64,000 nucleotides of DNA, from assembly GCF_001189915.1 (NCBI RefSeq), contig NZ_LFLS01000021.1:45409-109408 (forward strand), written 5' to 3'. The DNA is from Herbaspirillum autotrophicum. GTDB taxonomy: Bacteria > Pseudomonadota > Gammaproteobacteria > Burkholderiales > Burkholderiaceae_D. A model generated the notes under the pieces. That model did not search any database and had not been told where the DNA came from. It was given only the letters and a program-made list of their open reading frames with translations. The position numbers were made by a program, and so were the translations under genes. Positions 24,395 to 33,709 of this stretch are shown piece by piece (within the stretch, counting starts at the first letter, position 1; every line of letters starts with the position of its first letter).

Positions 24395-27300
24395 ATGCCG
24401 CGATTTACGCCCAGCGACGCCACCGATGCGCCGGCTCCGTACGCTTTCCTGCAAGGTCCCGGTATCATGGGCGACCTGATCCGTGCCCACGACTGGTCGC
24501 AAACCCCGCTCGGACCGCTCGACAACTGGCCGCAAAGCCTGCGCACCACGGTCAGCCTGATGCTCAATTCCTGTCATCCGATCTGGATCGGCTGGGGTCC
24601 CGAGATCACCTTTCTCTACAACGATGCCTACATCGGCGTACTCAGTTCGCTCAAACATCCGCACGCGCTGGGACGCCCTACCGCCGAAGTCTGGCATGAA
24701 GTATGGGATATCTGCGGTCCGCTGGCCGACAAGGTATTTGCCCGGGGCGAAGCGACCTCGGTGGAAGAACAACGCCTGTTCATGAATCGCGAGGATGGCG
24801 TGCGCGAGACCTATTATTCGTTTTCTTACAGCCCGATCCGGGATGAAAGCGGCGCCGTCGGCGGCCTGTTTTGTCCCAACACCGAAGTCACGGCCAAGTT
24901 CTTGCATGCGCGCCGCCTGCGCACCCTGTCGGAACTGGCGGCCGGCGCCCTGCTGGAAAAAACCACCATCACCGCTTGCGCCGCCACCGCCGCCGTACTG
25001 GCCGGCAACCCCGATGACATTCCGTTTGCGCTGCTCTACCTGAGCGATGCCGATGGCCGTCACGCGGTGCTGGAACAAAGCGTGCACGTATTGCCGGCGC
25101 ATTACAGCGCACCCGCGCACATCGATCTGAGTACGCCGGAAAAATATCCGATCTGTCCGGTACATGATGTATTGGCCAGCGGCAGAGCGCAGATCATTGA
25201 CGTCTCGACCTTGCATGACTTGCCGCGCGGACCGGCCAATCATCCCGTGCGCACCGCCATCGCATTGCCCCTGGCGGCATCGGGCAAGGAGCAGCCGGTC
25301 GGGGTATTGATCTTCGGCGTCAATCCCACCCGGCCGCTCGATGATGACTACCGTACCTTCTTCGAATTGCTGGCAGGTCAGGCGGCAACCGCCATCCGGA
25401 ATGCCCGCAGCGCCGAAGACGAAAAGCGTCGCGCCGACCTGCTGGCCGAACTGGATCATGCCAAGACCACCTTCTTCAGCAATGTCAGCCACGAATTCCG
25501 CACGCCGCTGACCCTGATGCTGGGACCGCTCGACGACCTGCTGTCGGAGCCCAGCCTCGACTGGGCGGCACCACAGGTACAACAACTGGAACTGATCCGG
25601 CGCAACGCCCTGCGTCTGCAAAAACTGGTCAATACCCTGCTCGATTTTTCCCGCTTGCAGGCCAACAGCACGCAACCGGAATTTGTCGCGGTCGACCTGG
25701 CCGCCCTCACCGCCGACATTGCCAGCACCTTCCGCGCCACCATGGAAAGTGCCGGACTGACATTTGAAGTCGATTGTCCGACACTGACCGAAGCCGTCTT
25801 CGTTGATGTCGGCATGTGGGAAAAAATCATTTTGAATTTATTGTCGAATGCCTACAAATTCACGTTTGAAGGCAGCGTCACACTGACTCTGCGGCAACGC
25901 GACGAGCACGTCGTGGTGACCGTCAGCGATACCGGGGTCGGCGTCGCCGCCAGTGATCTGCCACTGCTGTTCAAGCGTTTTCATCGCGTCGCCGGCGCCC
26001 GCGCGCGCAGTCATGAAGGGTCCGGCATCGGCCTCGCGCTGGTACGCGATCTGCTGGCGCTGCATGGGGGCCAGATCGAAGTCGACAGCGCGCCCGCGCG
26101 CGGCACCCGCTTCACGCTGCACCTGCCGCTGGGTCACGCCCATGTGCCGGCCGCCGCCGTGGTAGCGGCAACGGATATCAGCATGCCGGCCGCGCTGCCG
26201 GTGAGCACCGCCGACGGCACGCTGGCCGCCAGCTATGTCGGTGAAGCCGAGCGCTGGAACAGCATGCAGGAACCCGTGGTCGCGGCTGCCACTGAACTGA
26301 TGGCAGCTACCAGCACGCGCCACATGCGCGTGCTGGTGGCCGATGACAATGCCGATATGCGCGACTATCTGCGCAACCTGTTGTCGCCACGCTGGCAAGT
26401 GCTAACCGCTGCCAATGGCGTGCAGGCGTTGGCCGCAGTGCGCGAGCAGGCGCCGGATCTGATCGTCTCCGATGTCATGATGCCGGAACTCGATGGCTTC
26501 GGACTGCTGGCGGCGGTACGCGCCGAAATGAGCGATCACAATCTGCCCTTCATTCTGCTGTCGGCGCGGGCCGGCGAAGAAGCGCGACTCGACGGTCTGC
26601 TGGCCGGCGCTGATGAATACATGGTGAAGCCGTTTTCCGGACGCGAGCTGGTCGCCCGTATCGAAGCCATGCTGTTGCGCTCGCAACTGCGCCAGGTCGA
26701 ACAACGACATGCTGCCCGCATGGCGACGGTATTTGCCCAGGCGCCGGTCGGCATCGCCATCACGCGCGGCGCAGAACATGTTTTTGAACTGGCCAATTCG
26801 CATTATTGCGATCTGGTCGGACGTCAATCGCTGGTCGGCAAGACCGTCAAGGATGCCATGCCGGAACTGGCCGGCCAGTGCATCTTTGCATTGCTCGATG
26901 AAGTCTATCGCGAAGGCAAACCACATATCGGGCGTTCCCTGCGAGTCGAACTGCAACAGCCCGACGGCACCCTGCGGGTCTGCTATTTCGATTTCGTTTA
27001 CCAGCCGATGTTCGATACCGGCGGCCAACCGGAAGGCATCGCCGTGGTAGCGTTCGACGTCAGCGAGCTGACGCGGGCACGGCAAAACGCCGAGGTCGCC
27101 AACCGCACCAAGGATGAATTCATCGCCATCCTCGGACATGAATTGCGCAACCCGCTCACCCCCATCATGACCGCAGTGCAACTGATGCGTCTGCGCGGCA
27201 ATGCCGGCACCGAACGAGAATGCAACATCATCGAACGGCAAGCGCGCCATCTGGTGCGGCTGGTCGATGATTTGCTCGATGTGTCACGGGTCGCGCAAGG

Positions 27301-28213
27301 CAAGATCGTACTCAAGAAACACGTGCTGGAAATTGCCGAGATCGTCGCCAAGGCAGTGGAAACGGCGAGTCCGTTACTGGAAGAACGCCAGCACCGGCTG
27401 AACATCTCGGTGGCGGCACAAGGCTTGCAGGTAGAAGCCGATCCCGAACGGCTGCCCCAGGTGTTTGCCAACCTGCTGACGAATGCCGGCAAATACACTG
27501 AAAATCGCGGCGATATCACGCTCAGCGCGCTGCGCGAAGGTGAACACATTGTGTTGCGGGTGGTGGATAGCGGCGTCGGTATCAGTGCCGACATGCTGCC
27601 CCACGTGTTCGACATGTTTTCGCAGGAAGCACAAAGTCTGGACCGCGCCAAAGGCGGCATCGGGCTCGGGCTGGCGATCTCGCGCAGCCTGACGCAATTG
27701 CATGGCGGCAGCATCAGCGCCAGCAGCGGTGGCCGCGATCAGGGCAGCGTGTTCACCGTGCGGCTGCCGGCAGCCACCGGCGTGACGGCCACCGCGATTG
27801 CCCATCCCCGTCTGCCGGAGCGGGCCAACAGTGGACTTTCCTGTCCGATTCTGGTGGTCGATGACAACGCGGATGCGGCCCAGATCTTGTCCGAGCTGCT
27901 CACCTTCTGCGGCTATCAGGTGCGCGTCGCCGGCGACGGTCCGTCGGCACTCCACGTAGTGCAAAGCTTCACGCCCCGCATTGCGTTGCTGGATATCGGT
28001 TTGCCGATCATGGATGGCTACGAACTGGCCGGTCATCTGCGTACCCAACCCGGTCTGGCGCAGTTGCAGATGGTGGCGCTCACCGGGTACGGTCAGGCCA
28101 CCGACCGCCAGCGCTCAGCGCAGGCGGGATTTGTGCGGCATCTGGTGAAACCGGTGGATATCGATACGCTGGAAGCGGTGATCCGGGAATTGCTGGCGCC
28201 ACCGCCAGCCTGA
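24395..28213 (+). CDS. hybrid sensor kinase with two kinase cores and two receivers
   Basis: The order over 1272 residues is: PAS-like domain (residues ~20-150), GAF domain (~170-330), first HisKA with His366 in NVSHEFRTPLTL, first ATPase (LLSNAYKFT, VSDTGVGVA), receiver (VLVADDN to VSDVMMPELDG, ~645-765), PAS (~775-900), second HisKA with His915 in LGHELRNPLTPI, second ATPase (LLTNAGKYTEN, VVDSGVGIS), and a C-terminal receiver (VVDDNADAAQ, LLDIGLPIMDG). No transmembrane segment is present, so sensing is cytoplasmic. The ATG at 24395 follows an AG-rich stretch; the extension upstream is not family-like. It stands as a single gene. Confidence 0.88.
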   Translation: MPRFTPSDATDAPAPYAFLQGPGIMGDLIRAHDWSQTPLGPLDNWPQSLRTTVSLMLNSCHPIWIGWGPEITFLYNDAYIGVLSSLKHPHALGRPTAEVWHEVWDICGPLADKVFARGEATSVEEQRLFMNREDGVRETYYSFSYSPIRDESGAVGGLFCPNTEVTAKFLHARRLRTLSELAAGALLEKTTITACAATAAVLAGNPDDIPFALLYLSDADGRHAVLEQSVHVLPAHYSAPAHIDLSTPEKYPICPVHDVLASGRAQIIDVSTLHDLPRGPANHPVRTAIALPLAASGKEQPVGVLIFGVNPTRPLDDDYRTFFELLAGQAATAIRNARSAEDEKRRADLLAELDHAKTTFFSNVSHEFRTPLTLMLGPLDDLLSEPSLDWAAPQVQQLELIRRNALRLQKLVNTLLDFSRLQANSTQPEFVAVDLAALTADIASTFRATMESAGLTFEVDCPTLTEAVFVDVGMWEKIILNLLSNAYKFTFEGSVTLTLRQRDEHVVVTVSDTGVGVAASDLPLLFKRFHRVAGARARSHEGSGIGLALVRDLLALHGGQIEVDSAPARGTRFTLHLPLGHAHVPAAAVVAATDISMPAALPVSTADGTLAASYVGEAERWNSMQEPVVAAATELMAATSTRHMRVLVADDNADMRDYLRNLLSPRWQVLTAANGVQALAAVREQAPDLIVSDVMMPELDGFGLLAAVRAEMSDHNLPFILLSARAGEEARLDGLLAGADEYMVKPFSGRELVARIEAMLLRSQLRQVEQRHAARMATVFAQAPVGIAITRGAEHVFELANSHYCDLVGRQSLVGKTVKDAMPELAGQCIFALLDEVYREGKPHIGRSLRVELQQPDGTLRVCYFDFVYQPMFDTGGQPEGIAVVAFDVSELTRARQNAEVANRTKDEFIAILGHELRNPLTPIMTAVQLMRLRGNAGTERECNIIERQARHLVRLVDDLLDVSRVAQGKIVLKKHVLEIAEIVAKAVETASPLLEERQHRLNISVAAQGLQVEADPERLPQVFANLLTNAGKYTENRGDITLSALREGEHIVLRVVDSGVGISADMLPHVFDMFSQEAQSLDRAKGGIGLGLAISRSLTQLHGGSISASSGGRDQGSVFTVRLPAATGVTATAIAHPRLPERANSGLSCPILVVDDNADAAQILSELLTFCGYQVRVAGDGPSALHVVQSFTPRIALLDIGLPIMDGYELAGHLRTQPGLAQLQMVALTGYGQATDRQRSAQAGFVRHLVKPVDIDTLEAVIRELLAPPPA

Positions 28214-28241
28214 GGCCTGAGCCGCGGGGCTGCGGCCAGGT

Positions 28242-29924
28242 TCAGGAACGCGCGGCCGGCGACTGCCGGCGCAAGCGCTTCAGCAAGGCATTGGTGGAAC
28301 TGTCATGGGTCAGCGGCAAACTGCTGTCAGCCAGCTCGGCACTGGTGCGCTTGGCCAGCGCCTTGCCCAGTTCAACGCCCCATTGATCAAACGAGTCCAC
28401 ATTCCAGATCACCCCTTGGGTAAACACGCTGTGTTCATACAGGGCAATCATTGCGCCCAGCGCATGCGGCGTGAGGCGCTGCATCAACAAGGTATTGCTG
28501 GGACGATTGCCTTCGAAGCTGCGATGCGACACCAGTTCTTCCGGGGTGCCGGCGGCACGCACTTCTTGCGCACTCTTGCCGAACGCCAGTGCCTCGGCCT
28601 GAGCGCACATGCTGGCCATGAGCAACTGATGCTGCTCAGGCGTGCGGGTCAGCGGCTCGCAAAAGCCGATGAAGTCGCATGGCACCATTCGGGTTCCCTG
28701 ATGCAGTAACTGATAAAACGAATGCTGGCCATTGATGCCGCTGTCGCCCCAGTACACCGGCGACGTCTGATAGGACACCGGCGCGCCGTCCAGCGTGGTC
28801 TGTTTGCCGTTGCTCTCCATCGCCAGTTGTTGCAGATAGGCCGGGAATTTTTTCAGCGACCGGCTGTAAGGCAACACGACCTGGCTGTGCGCCTGAAAAA
28901 AATTGTTGTACCACACCGTCAGCATGCCCATCAGCACCGGCAAATTCTGCTCCAGCGGGGTCTCGCGGAAATGCCGGTCCATGGCATGGGAGCCGGCCAG
29001 CAGGTCACGAAAACCGTCTTCACCAATCGCGATCATCAATGACAGGCCGATAGCCGACGTCAGCGAATAGCGCCCTCCCACCCAGTCCCAGAAACCGAAC
29101 ATGTTGTCGCGCGCAATGCCGAATTTCCCGGCCGCGGCGGTATTGGTGGTGACGGCGGAAAAATGCCGTGCCACTGCCCGCTCATCGCCCAGCGCTTGCA
29201 CCAGCCAGTCGCGCGCCAGTCTGGCGTTGCTAAGGGTCTCCATGGTGGTAAAGGTCTTGGAGCAAACGATGAACAGGGTCTGGTCGGCCGCCAGCCCGTG
29301 AATCGCCTGTTCGAAATCCGCACCGTCCACATCCGACACGAAACGCACATCGAGTTCGGCGTCGGCGTAATGACGCAGCGCTTCGACTGCCATCATCGGT
29401 CCAAGGTCAGAGCCACCAATGCCGATATTGATGACATGCCGGATCGGCTTGCCGGTAAAACCGGGCCACTCACCGGTGCGAATCTGCGCGGAGAACTTGC
29501 CCATCCGTTGCAACACCTTTTGCACCGGTGCAATGACATCTTTGCCATCGACCCGCAAACTGCTGTTGGCCGGTGCGCGCAAAGCGGTGTGCAGCACTGC
29601 GCGCTGTTCCGTGGCATTGATCCTGTCGCCGCTGAACATGGCTTCGATACGTTGTCGCAAACCGCACTCGCGCGCCAGGCGCATCAACAGCCGCAGCGTC
29701 TGATCGGTGACCAGATTCTTGGAATAATCGAGATAGATGCCGGCGCCTTCTGCGCTGAGCCGGGTACCGCGCCCGGCGTCCTGCGCAAACAGATCGCGCA
29801 AGTGCACATGCCGGGCTTGCTGCCGGTAATGTTGTTCCAGCAATTTCCACGCGGTCTTCTGGGTCAGGTCGATCTGGGTGAACGGAATAATTGCCGGGGA
29901 AAAGCTGGTACGCAACGGAGTCAT
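28242..29924 (-). CDS. pgi: glucose-6-phosphate isomerase
   Basis: A 560-residue enzyme with the PGI signatures [32 protein letters not shown] and [12 protein letters not shown], and the C-terminal [13 protein letters not shown]. The catalytic glutamate and lysine segments ([20 protein letters not shown]) are present. It interconverts glucose-6-phosphate and fructose-6-phosphate. The start is the ATG at 29924, preceded by GAAGGA. The gene is monocistronic, with a stress-type promoter about 80-115 bases upstream. That control is unusual for a housekeeping glycolytic gene and may point to trehalose or polysaccharide metabolism under stress. Confidence 0.95.
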   Translation of the reverse strand: MTPLRTSFSPAIIPFTQIDLTQKTAWKLLEQHYRQQARHVHLRDLFAQDAGRGTRLSAEGAGIYLDYSKNLVTDQTLRLLMRLARECGLRQRIEAMFSGDRINATEQRAVLHTALRAPANSSLRVDGKDVIAPVQKVLQRMGKFSAQIRTGEWPGFTGKPIRHVINIGIGGSDLGPMMAVEALRHYADAELDVRFVSDVDGADFEQAIHGLAADQTLFIVCSKTFTTMETLSNARLARDWLVQALGDERAVARHFSAVTTNTAAAGKFGIARDNMFGFWDWVGGRYSLTSAIGLSLMIAIGEDGFRDLLAGSHAMDRHFRETPLEQNLPVLMGMLTVWYNNFFQAHSQVVLPYSRSLKKFPAYLQQLAMESNGKQTTLDGAPVSYQTSPVYWGDSGINGQHSFYQLLHQGTRMVPCDFIGFCEPLTRTPEQHQLLMASMCAQAEALAFGKSAQEVRAAGTPEELVSHRSFEGNRPSNTLLMQRLTPHALGAMIALYEHSVFTQGVIWNVDSFDQWGVELGKALAKRTSAELADSSLPLTHDSSTNALLKRLRRQSPAARS

Positions 29925-30006
29925 GTCGGGTCCTTCGATTTTTGCAAACAAGAGAGAGTTGGCTTGCGCCTGTGCAAAAATAGTAAGCCCGACAGCAAGA
30001 GATAGC

Positions 30007-30039
30007 GATAGGACGGCTCCGCTTATTTCTGTAGGAGAA
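30007..30039 (-). promoter_or_regulatory. stress-type promoter of pgi
   Basis: Minus strand: TTCTCCTACA (30039-30030), 17 bases, CCTATC (30012-30007). The predicted start is near 30000, about 76 bases before the pgi ATG. Confidence 0.6.
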
Positions 30040-30046
30040 GTCGCGC

Positions 30047-30205
30047 ATGATGGCGACGTGCCGGACCCGGGTCAACGAACTGGCGCGGGGCCGCACCAAA
30101 AACCTGGAAGCACCGTCCTGGCGATGGGACAGCGTCATCGATCTGGTTGCCACGCATGAACGCGCCTATCTGGATCATTGCAACAGATATGCACGTGAAG
30201 CGTGA
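30047..30205 (+). CDS. small hypothetical protein, 52 residues
   Basis: ATG ATG at 30047 is preceded by TAGGAG with a nine-base spacer. The frame encodes 52 residues, with [16 protein letters not shown] at the start and [20 protein letters not shown] near the end, closing at TGA 30205. Codon use (GCG, CTG, CGC, GAC preferred) matches the neighbours, and a charged amphipathic helix is predicted. I recognise no family. It diverges from pgi, and its ribosome-binding site overlaps the -35 block of the pgi promoter on the other strand. It is real with moderate confidence. Confidence 0.45.
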   Translation: MMATCRTRVNELARGRTKNLEAPSWRWDSVIDLVATHERAYLDHCNRYAREA

Positions 30206-30232
30206 TGGCCAGCCTGGCCACCGGCAACGCGG

Positions 30233-31393
30233 TCAGGCGCCGGCTGACCGCTGGCGGTTGGGCAAAATGAAACTGAAGCGCGAACCGGTGCCGACTTCGC
30301 TTTCCACATGCAGCGTGCCTTCATGCACCTCGACGAATGCCTTGAATATCGTCAGGCCCAAACCGAGGCCACCCTGGTCCCGGGTTTCGCTTTCGTACTT
30401 GTCGAATATCTTGTCCAGCCGATCCGGCGCGATACCGCAGCCGTTGTCACGCACCCAGCATTCGACCCCGCTGCCGTCAGCATTCGCCGCCGCACCGATC
30501 ACCACCTCGCCGCGCGGGGTATGCGTGATCGCATTGGCGATCAGATTTTGTATCATGCGTCGCAGCAGGTGGGCATCGGCGTAGATCTCCAGCTCTTCCG
30601 GCACATCATTGATCAGTTTGGCGCTGCCGGTGCCGGCGACCGGATTGAGGTCGTACACCAGACTCTCGACCAGTGGCCACAGATCAAGTTGGCGACGTTC
30701 CAGCCGCACGCCGCTTTCGGTTTCCAGGTTGGCATTTTCCTCAATGACATTGGCTACCAGCAAGGACAGGGTCTGCACATTGCGCTGCAATACCTTGAGC
30801 ATTTTGACCGCTTGCGGCTCGTCCGTCTTGCCGGAAAACTGCACCTCCAGCACTTTCGACGCCAGCGCCACCGCGTTGAGCGGCGTGCGCAGGTCATGCG
30901 CGATAAACGCCAGATACTCATTGCGCCGGCGCTGCACTTCCAGCGCCCGGTTCATCGAAAAGGTCTGGACCGCGAGGCCGATGGCGCTGTCGAACACCAG
31001 ATTGAGGATGTGAAACGGTTTTCCTTGCAGATTGATGCCATGCTCACTGGCCAGATCGTGAATGCAGCCGCGCAAAATATTGTATTCGGCCACTACCTCC
31101 TCGATCATGTACCCGTCGTGCAGGCGCTGCAGGCCGTGCTCGGGCGGCGTACCTTCGGCCAGCACGTCGGCGGTGGCGGCATCGGAATTGCGCCGGAATG
31201 CCTGTGATACTTCGACCAGCAGCGCCGGTATGTGGTCGTTGAGGGTGGGCGTGCTGAGTTCACGCGCCGACGGCAAGGCGCGCACCAGGCCTCGCCAACG
31301 CGTCAGCAGCACCTCCCGATGCTGATGGACGAGATCGGACAGCTGTATGAGCGGATTAATAGTGCTCTCCTGATGGGAATGGGCCGCGCACAA
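30233..31393 (-). CDS. soluble sensor histidine kinase with RsbRD-type N-terminus
   Basis: About 375-386 residues. The N-terminal helical domain (LVHQHREVLLTRWRGLVRAL to MIEEVVAEYNILRGCIHD) resembles the RsbRD_N sensor domain. HisKA follows with His in FIAHDLRTPLNAVAL, then an ATPase (LIANAITHTP, VRDNGCGIAPDRL, GGLGLGLTIFKAF). It has no membrane segments. The only canonical start is a TTG at 31393 without a ribosome-binding site. AGGAG at 31371-31367 is ideally spaced (six bases) from an in-frame ATT at 31360, so an ATT start is possible. The single-receiver gene just upstream is in the same direction and probably co-transcribed. Confidence 0.85.
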   Translation of the reverse strand: MCAAHSHQESTINPLIQLSDLVHQHREVLLTRWRGLVRALPSARELSTPTLNDHIPALLVEVSQAFRRNSDAATADVLAEGTPPEHGLQRLHDGYMIEEVVAEYNILRGCIHDLASEHGINLQGKPFHILNLVFDSAIGLAVQTFSMNRALEVQRRRNEYLAFIAHDLRTPLNAVALASKVLEVQFSGKTDEPQAVKMLKVLQRNVQTLSLLVANVIEENANLETESGVRLERRQLDLWPLVESLVYDLNPVAGTGSAKLINDVPEELEIYADAHLLRRMIQNLIANAITHTPRGEVVIGAAANADGSGVECWVRDNGCGIAPDRLDKIFDKYESETRDQGGLGLGLTIFKAFVEVHEGTLHVESEVGTGSRFSFILPNRQRSAGA

Positions 31394-31441
31394 CGGTCTG
31401 AGAGCTGGTCATCAGCGCTGCGCCGGCCGGGGTTCAGTGCA

Positions 31442-31867
31442 TCAGTGTGCGATCGCGGCGGGCGCGACCTGCAACTGGCGATGGATGCAATCGAGAATGT
31501 TCTGCAACTCATCGATATCATACGGCTTCGGCAGCGAAAATGTATTGCTGTCGACATTTTTCCGGACTTGAGCGCCATACCCCGAGGCATAGATGATTTT
31601 CAATGCCGGGTTGGTTTCACTGACCTTGCGTACCAGTTCAATGCCCGACATGCCAGGCAGACTGATGTCGGTAAACAAGACATCATAAGCGTCTTGTTCC
31701 AAAGCGCTCAGCGCGAACTCGCCGCTGGCCACGCCGTTGGCACGATGACCGAGCACGTTGAGCAATTCGCACACCAGCACTTGCGAATCGAGATTATCTT
31801 CCACCACAAGAATGTGCAGAGAAGCATCGTCATGTGTCTTCCCGATATCCGATATTCGTTCCATCAT
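31442..31867 (-). CDS. single-domain response regulator
   Basis: A 141-residue stand-alone receiver: acidic pair in VVEDNLDSQ, phospho-acceptor Asp in LFTDISLPGMSG, Thr/Ser position in YASGYG, and Lys in LPKPYDI. There is no output domain, so it must signal by protein contact or act in a phosphorelay, probably with the RsbRD-type kinase encoded just downstream. It is divergent from the KaiC-like gene, with 320 bases between them. Confidence 0.88.
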   Translation of the reverse strand: MMERISDIGKTHDDASLHILVVEDNLDSQVLVCELLNVLGHRANGVASGEFALSALEQDAYDVLFTDISLPGMSGIELVRKVSETNPALKIIYASGYGAQVRKNVDSNTFSLPKPYDIDELQNILDCIHRQLQVAPAAIAH

Positions 31868-32066
31868 CTTCGCCTGTATTGTTGGTTGTTGCCGGTATGC
31901 GGTTACAGCAAGGGTAAAACATCATCCGCTTGCCGCTATTGCTGACAGCCCTATCAGAGCAACTGTCGCCGGGGGTTCCGCTTGGACTACGCATACCGCA
32001 TAGTAAAGCATTCGGCGCTCGATTAATCCATGTCAAAAAGACCATAAAAAAACGAACAATCCTTGC

Positions 32067-32081
32067 TGGCACTGGGATTGC
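32067..32081 (+). promoter_or_regulatory. sigma54-like -24/-12 element
   Basis: TGGCAC (32067-32072), five bases, TTGC (32078-32081): the invariant GG and GC are ten bases apart and the surrounding consensus is nearly complete. A start would fall near 32093. No enhancer-binding protein is encoded nearby, and a stress-type promoter overlaps downstream, so this could be a chance match. Confidence 0.35.
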
Positions 32082-32095
32082 GGGCGCCCTTCAGA

Positions 32096-32128
32096 ATGTC
32101 TTACAAGACTTTCAGGAGTTCACTGACA
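32096..32128 (+). promoter_or_regulatory. stress-type promoter of the KaiC-like operon
   Basis: AATGTCTTACA ends at 32105, then 17 bases, then CTGACA (32123-32128). The -35 block equals that of the PIG-L operon promoter. The -10 is the weakest of the set. Confidence 0.4.
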
Positions 32129-32206
32129 AGTCGAAAAAAGGGCCGCTGCTAAATTCGGATCTTCATATAAAACTAATATTCCACCGTGCCCATCACGCCC
32201 ACCAAC

Positions 32207-33709
32207 ATGGCTCAAACCACCACCTCCTCTGCTGCCACCGAGCGCTGCCCGACCGGCATTGCCGGTCTCGATACGATTCTGGGCGGCGGTCTGACCAAAC
32301 ATCGTCTGTACTTGCTGGAAGGCACTCCCGGTACCGGCAAGACGACCTGCGGCCTGCAATTCCTGCTGACCGGGCTGGCCAATGGCGAATCCGGTCTCTA
32401 CATCACCTTGTCGGAAACCGCATCCGAGTTGCGGGCGGTAGCGGCGTCGCATGGCTGGTCGCTGGAAGGTCTGACACTGTATGAACTGATTGATGAAGAA
32501 AATCTCAATCCCGATTTCCAGCAAACGATTCTCCATCCGTCCGAAATTGAACTCGGCGAGACCATCAACAATGTCATGCGGCTGGTCGATGAACTGAAAC
32601 CGAGCCGGGTGATTTTCGACAGCCTGTCGGAAATGCGGCTGCTGGCGCAAAATTCCTTGCGCTACCGGCGTCAGATCCTGGCATTCAAGCATTTTTTCTC
32701 GACCCGCAATTGCACCGTCCTGCTATTGGATGACCGCAGCACCGAGGTGGGCGATCTGCAACTGCACAGCATCGTGCATGGCGTCATCCGGCTCGAACAA
32801 CTGCCGCAGGAATTCGGCAACGAGCGGCGCCGGCTGCACATCATCAAAATGCGCGGCATCAAATTCAGCGGCGGGTATCATGATTTCGTACTGGAAACCG
32901 GCGGCATGTCGCTGTTTCCTCGTCTGGTCGCGTCGAACCACCCCAACCGCTTCGACGATACGGTTGTCAGCACCGGGGTGGCGGAATTCGACGCCTTGCT
33001 GGGCGGCGGTCTGGTGCGTGGCACCAATACCTTGCTGAACGGACCGTCCGGCGTCGGCAAGACGACTACCGCGATAGGCTGCGTACTCAGTGCGCTGCAA
33101 CGCGGTGAACGGGCCGCCTATTACCTGTTCGACGAAGGAATCGATACGCTGCTGAGCCGCTCGCGTTCGCTCGGCATGGACATCTCCCCTTATCTGGAAG
33201 ACGGCAGCCTGGTGCTGTATCAGATCAATCCGGCCGCGCTGTCGCCCGGTGAATTCACCACCCGCATCCGTCATGCGGTCGAAGTCGAGAACCGCAAATT
33301 CGCCGTCATCGACAGTCTCAACGCTTATCTGCAAGCCATGCCGGGAGAGAAATTCCTGTTACTGCAAATGCATGAGATCTTGAGCTATCTGAGCCGGCAG
33401 GGAGTCACCACCATGCTGGTGTTGGGCCAGCACGGTCTGGTCGGCGAAATTCGCTCGGACGTCGATCTCAGTTACCTCAGTGATTCGGTCGTAATGTTTC
33501 GGTATTTTGAAGCGCATGGCGATATCGCCACCGCCATCTCGGTCATCAAGAGTCGCACCAATCATCATGCCCGTACCATTCACGAGTTTCGTCTGCAACC
33601 GCAGAACGGCTTGCAAATCGGCCCGCCCCTGAAAAATTTTGAAGGCATCCTGAGCGGCCTGCCGACGTATCGCGGCGCGACTCCCATGATGAACAGCAAT
33701 GCCGATTGA
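32207..33709 (+). CDS. KaiC-like double RecA-domain ATPase
   Basis: A 500-residue protein with two RecA/KaiC domains in tandem. Walker A1 is GTPGTGKTT (residues 39-47) and Walker A2 is GPSGVGKTT (~283). Each domain starts with the family pattern (TGIAGLDTILGGGL and TGVAEFDALLGGGL), and Walker B regions are VIFDSLSEMR and FAVIDSLNAY. By eye, the catalytic Glu-Glu pair of cyanobacterial KaiC reads Ser-Glu in domain 1 and Asp-Glu in domain 2. No KaiA or KaiB gene is nearby. It overlaps the following kinase gene by 11 bases. A GTG at 32186 is an alternative start; neither has a clear ribosome-binding site. A signalling role through the kinases is likely. Confidence 0.9.
   Translation: MAQTTTSSAATERCPTGIAGLDTILGGGLTKHRLYLLEGTPGTGKTTCGLQFLLTGLANGESGLYITLSETASELRAVAASHGWSLEGLTLYELIDEENLNPDFQQTILHPSEIELGETINNVMRLVDELKPSRVIFDSLSEMRLLAQNSLRYRRQILAFKHFFSTRNCTVLLLDDRSTEVGDLQLHSIVHGVIRLEQLPQEFGNERRRLHIIKMRGIKFSGGYHDFVLETGGMSLFPRLVASNHPNRFDDTVVSTGVAEFDALLGGGLVRGTNTLLNGPSGVGKTTTAIGCVLSALQRGERAAYYLFDEGIDTLLSRSRSLGMDISPYLEDGSLVLYQINPAALSPGEFTTRIRHAVEVENRKFAVIDSLNAYLQAMPGEKFLLLQMHEILSYLSRQGVTTMLVLGQHGLVGEIRSDVDLSYLSDSVVMFRYFEAHGDIATAISVIKSRTNHHARTIHEFRLQPQNGLQIGPPLKNFEGILSGLPTYRGATPMMNSNAD

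Larger units (their letters stand above)
31868..32206. other. intergenic region between receiver and KaiC-like genes
   Basis: It contains two promoter-like sites for the KaiC-like gene (32067-32081 and 32096-32128). I find no small gene or terminator in the rest. It is more AT-rich than its surroundings, as expected for a divergent control region. Confidence 0.5.
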
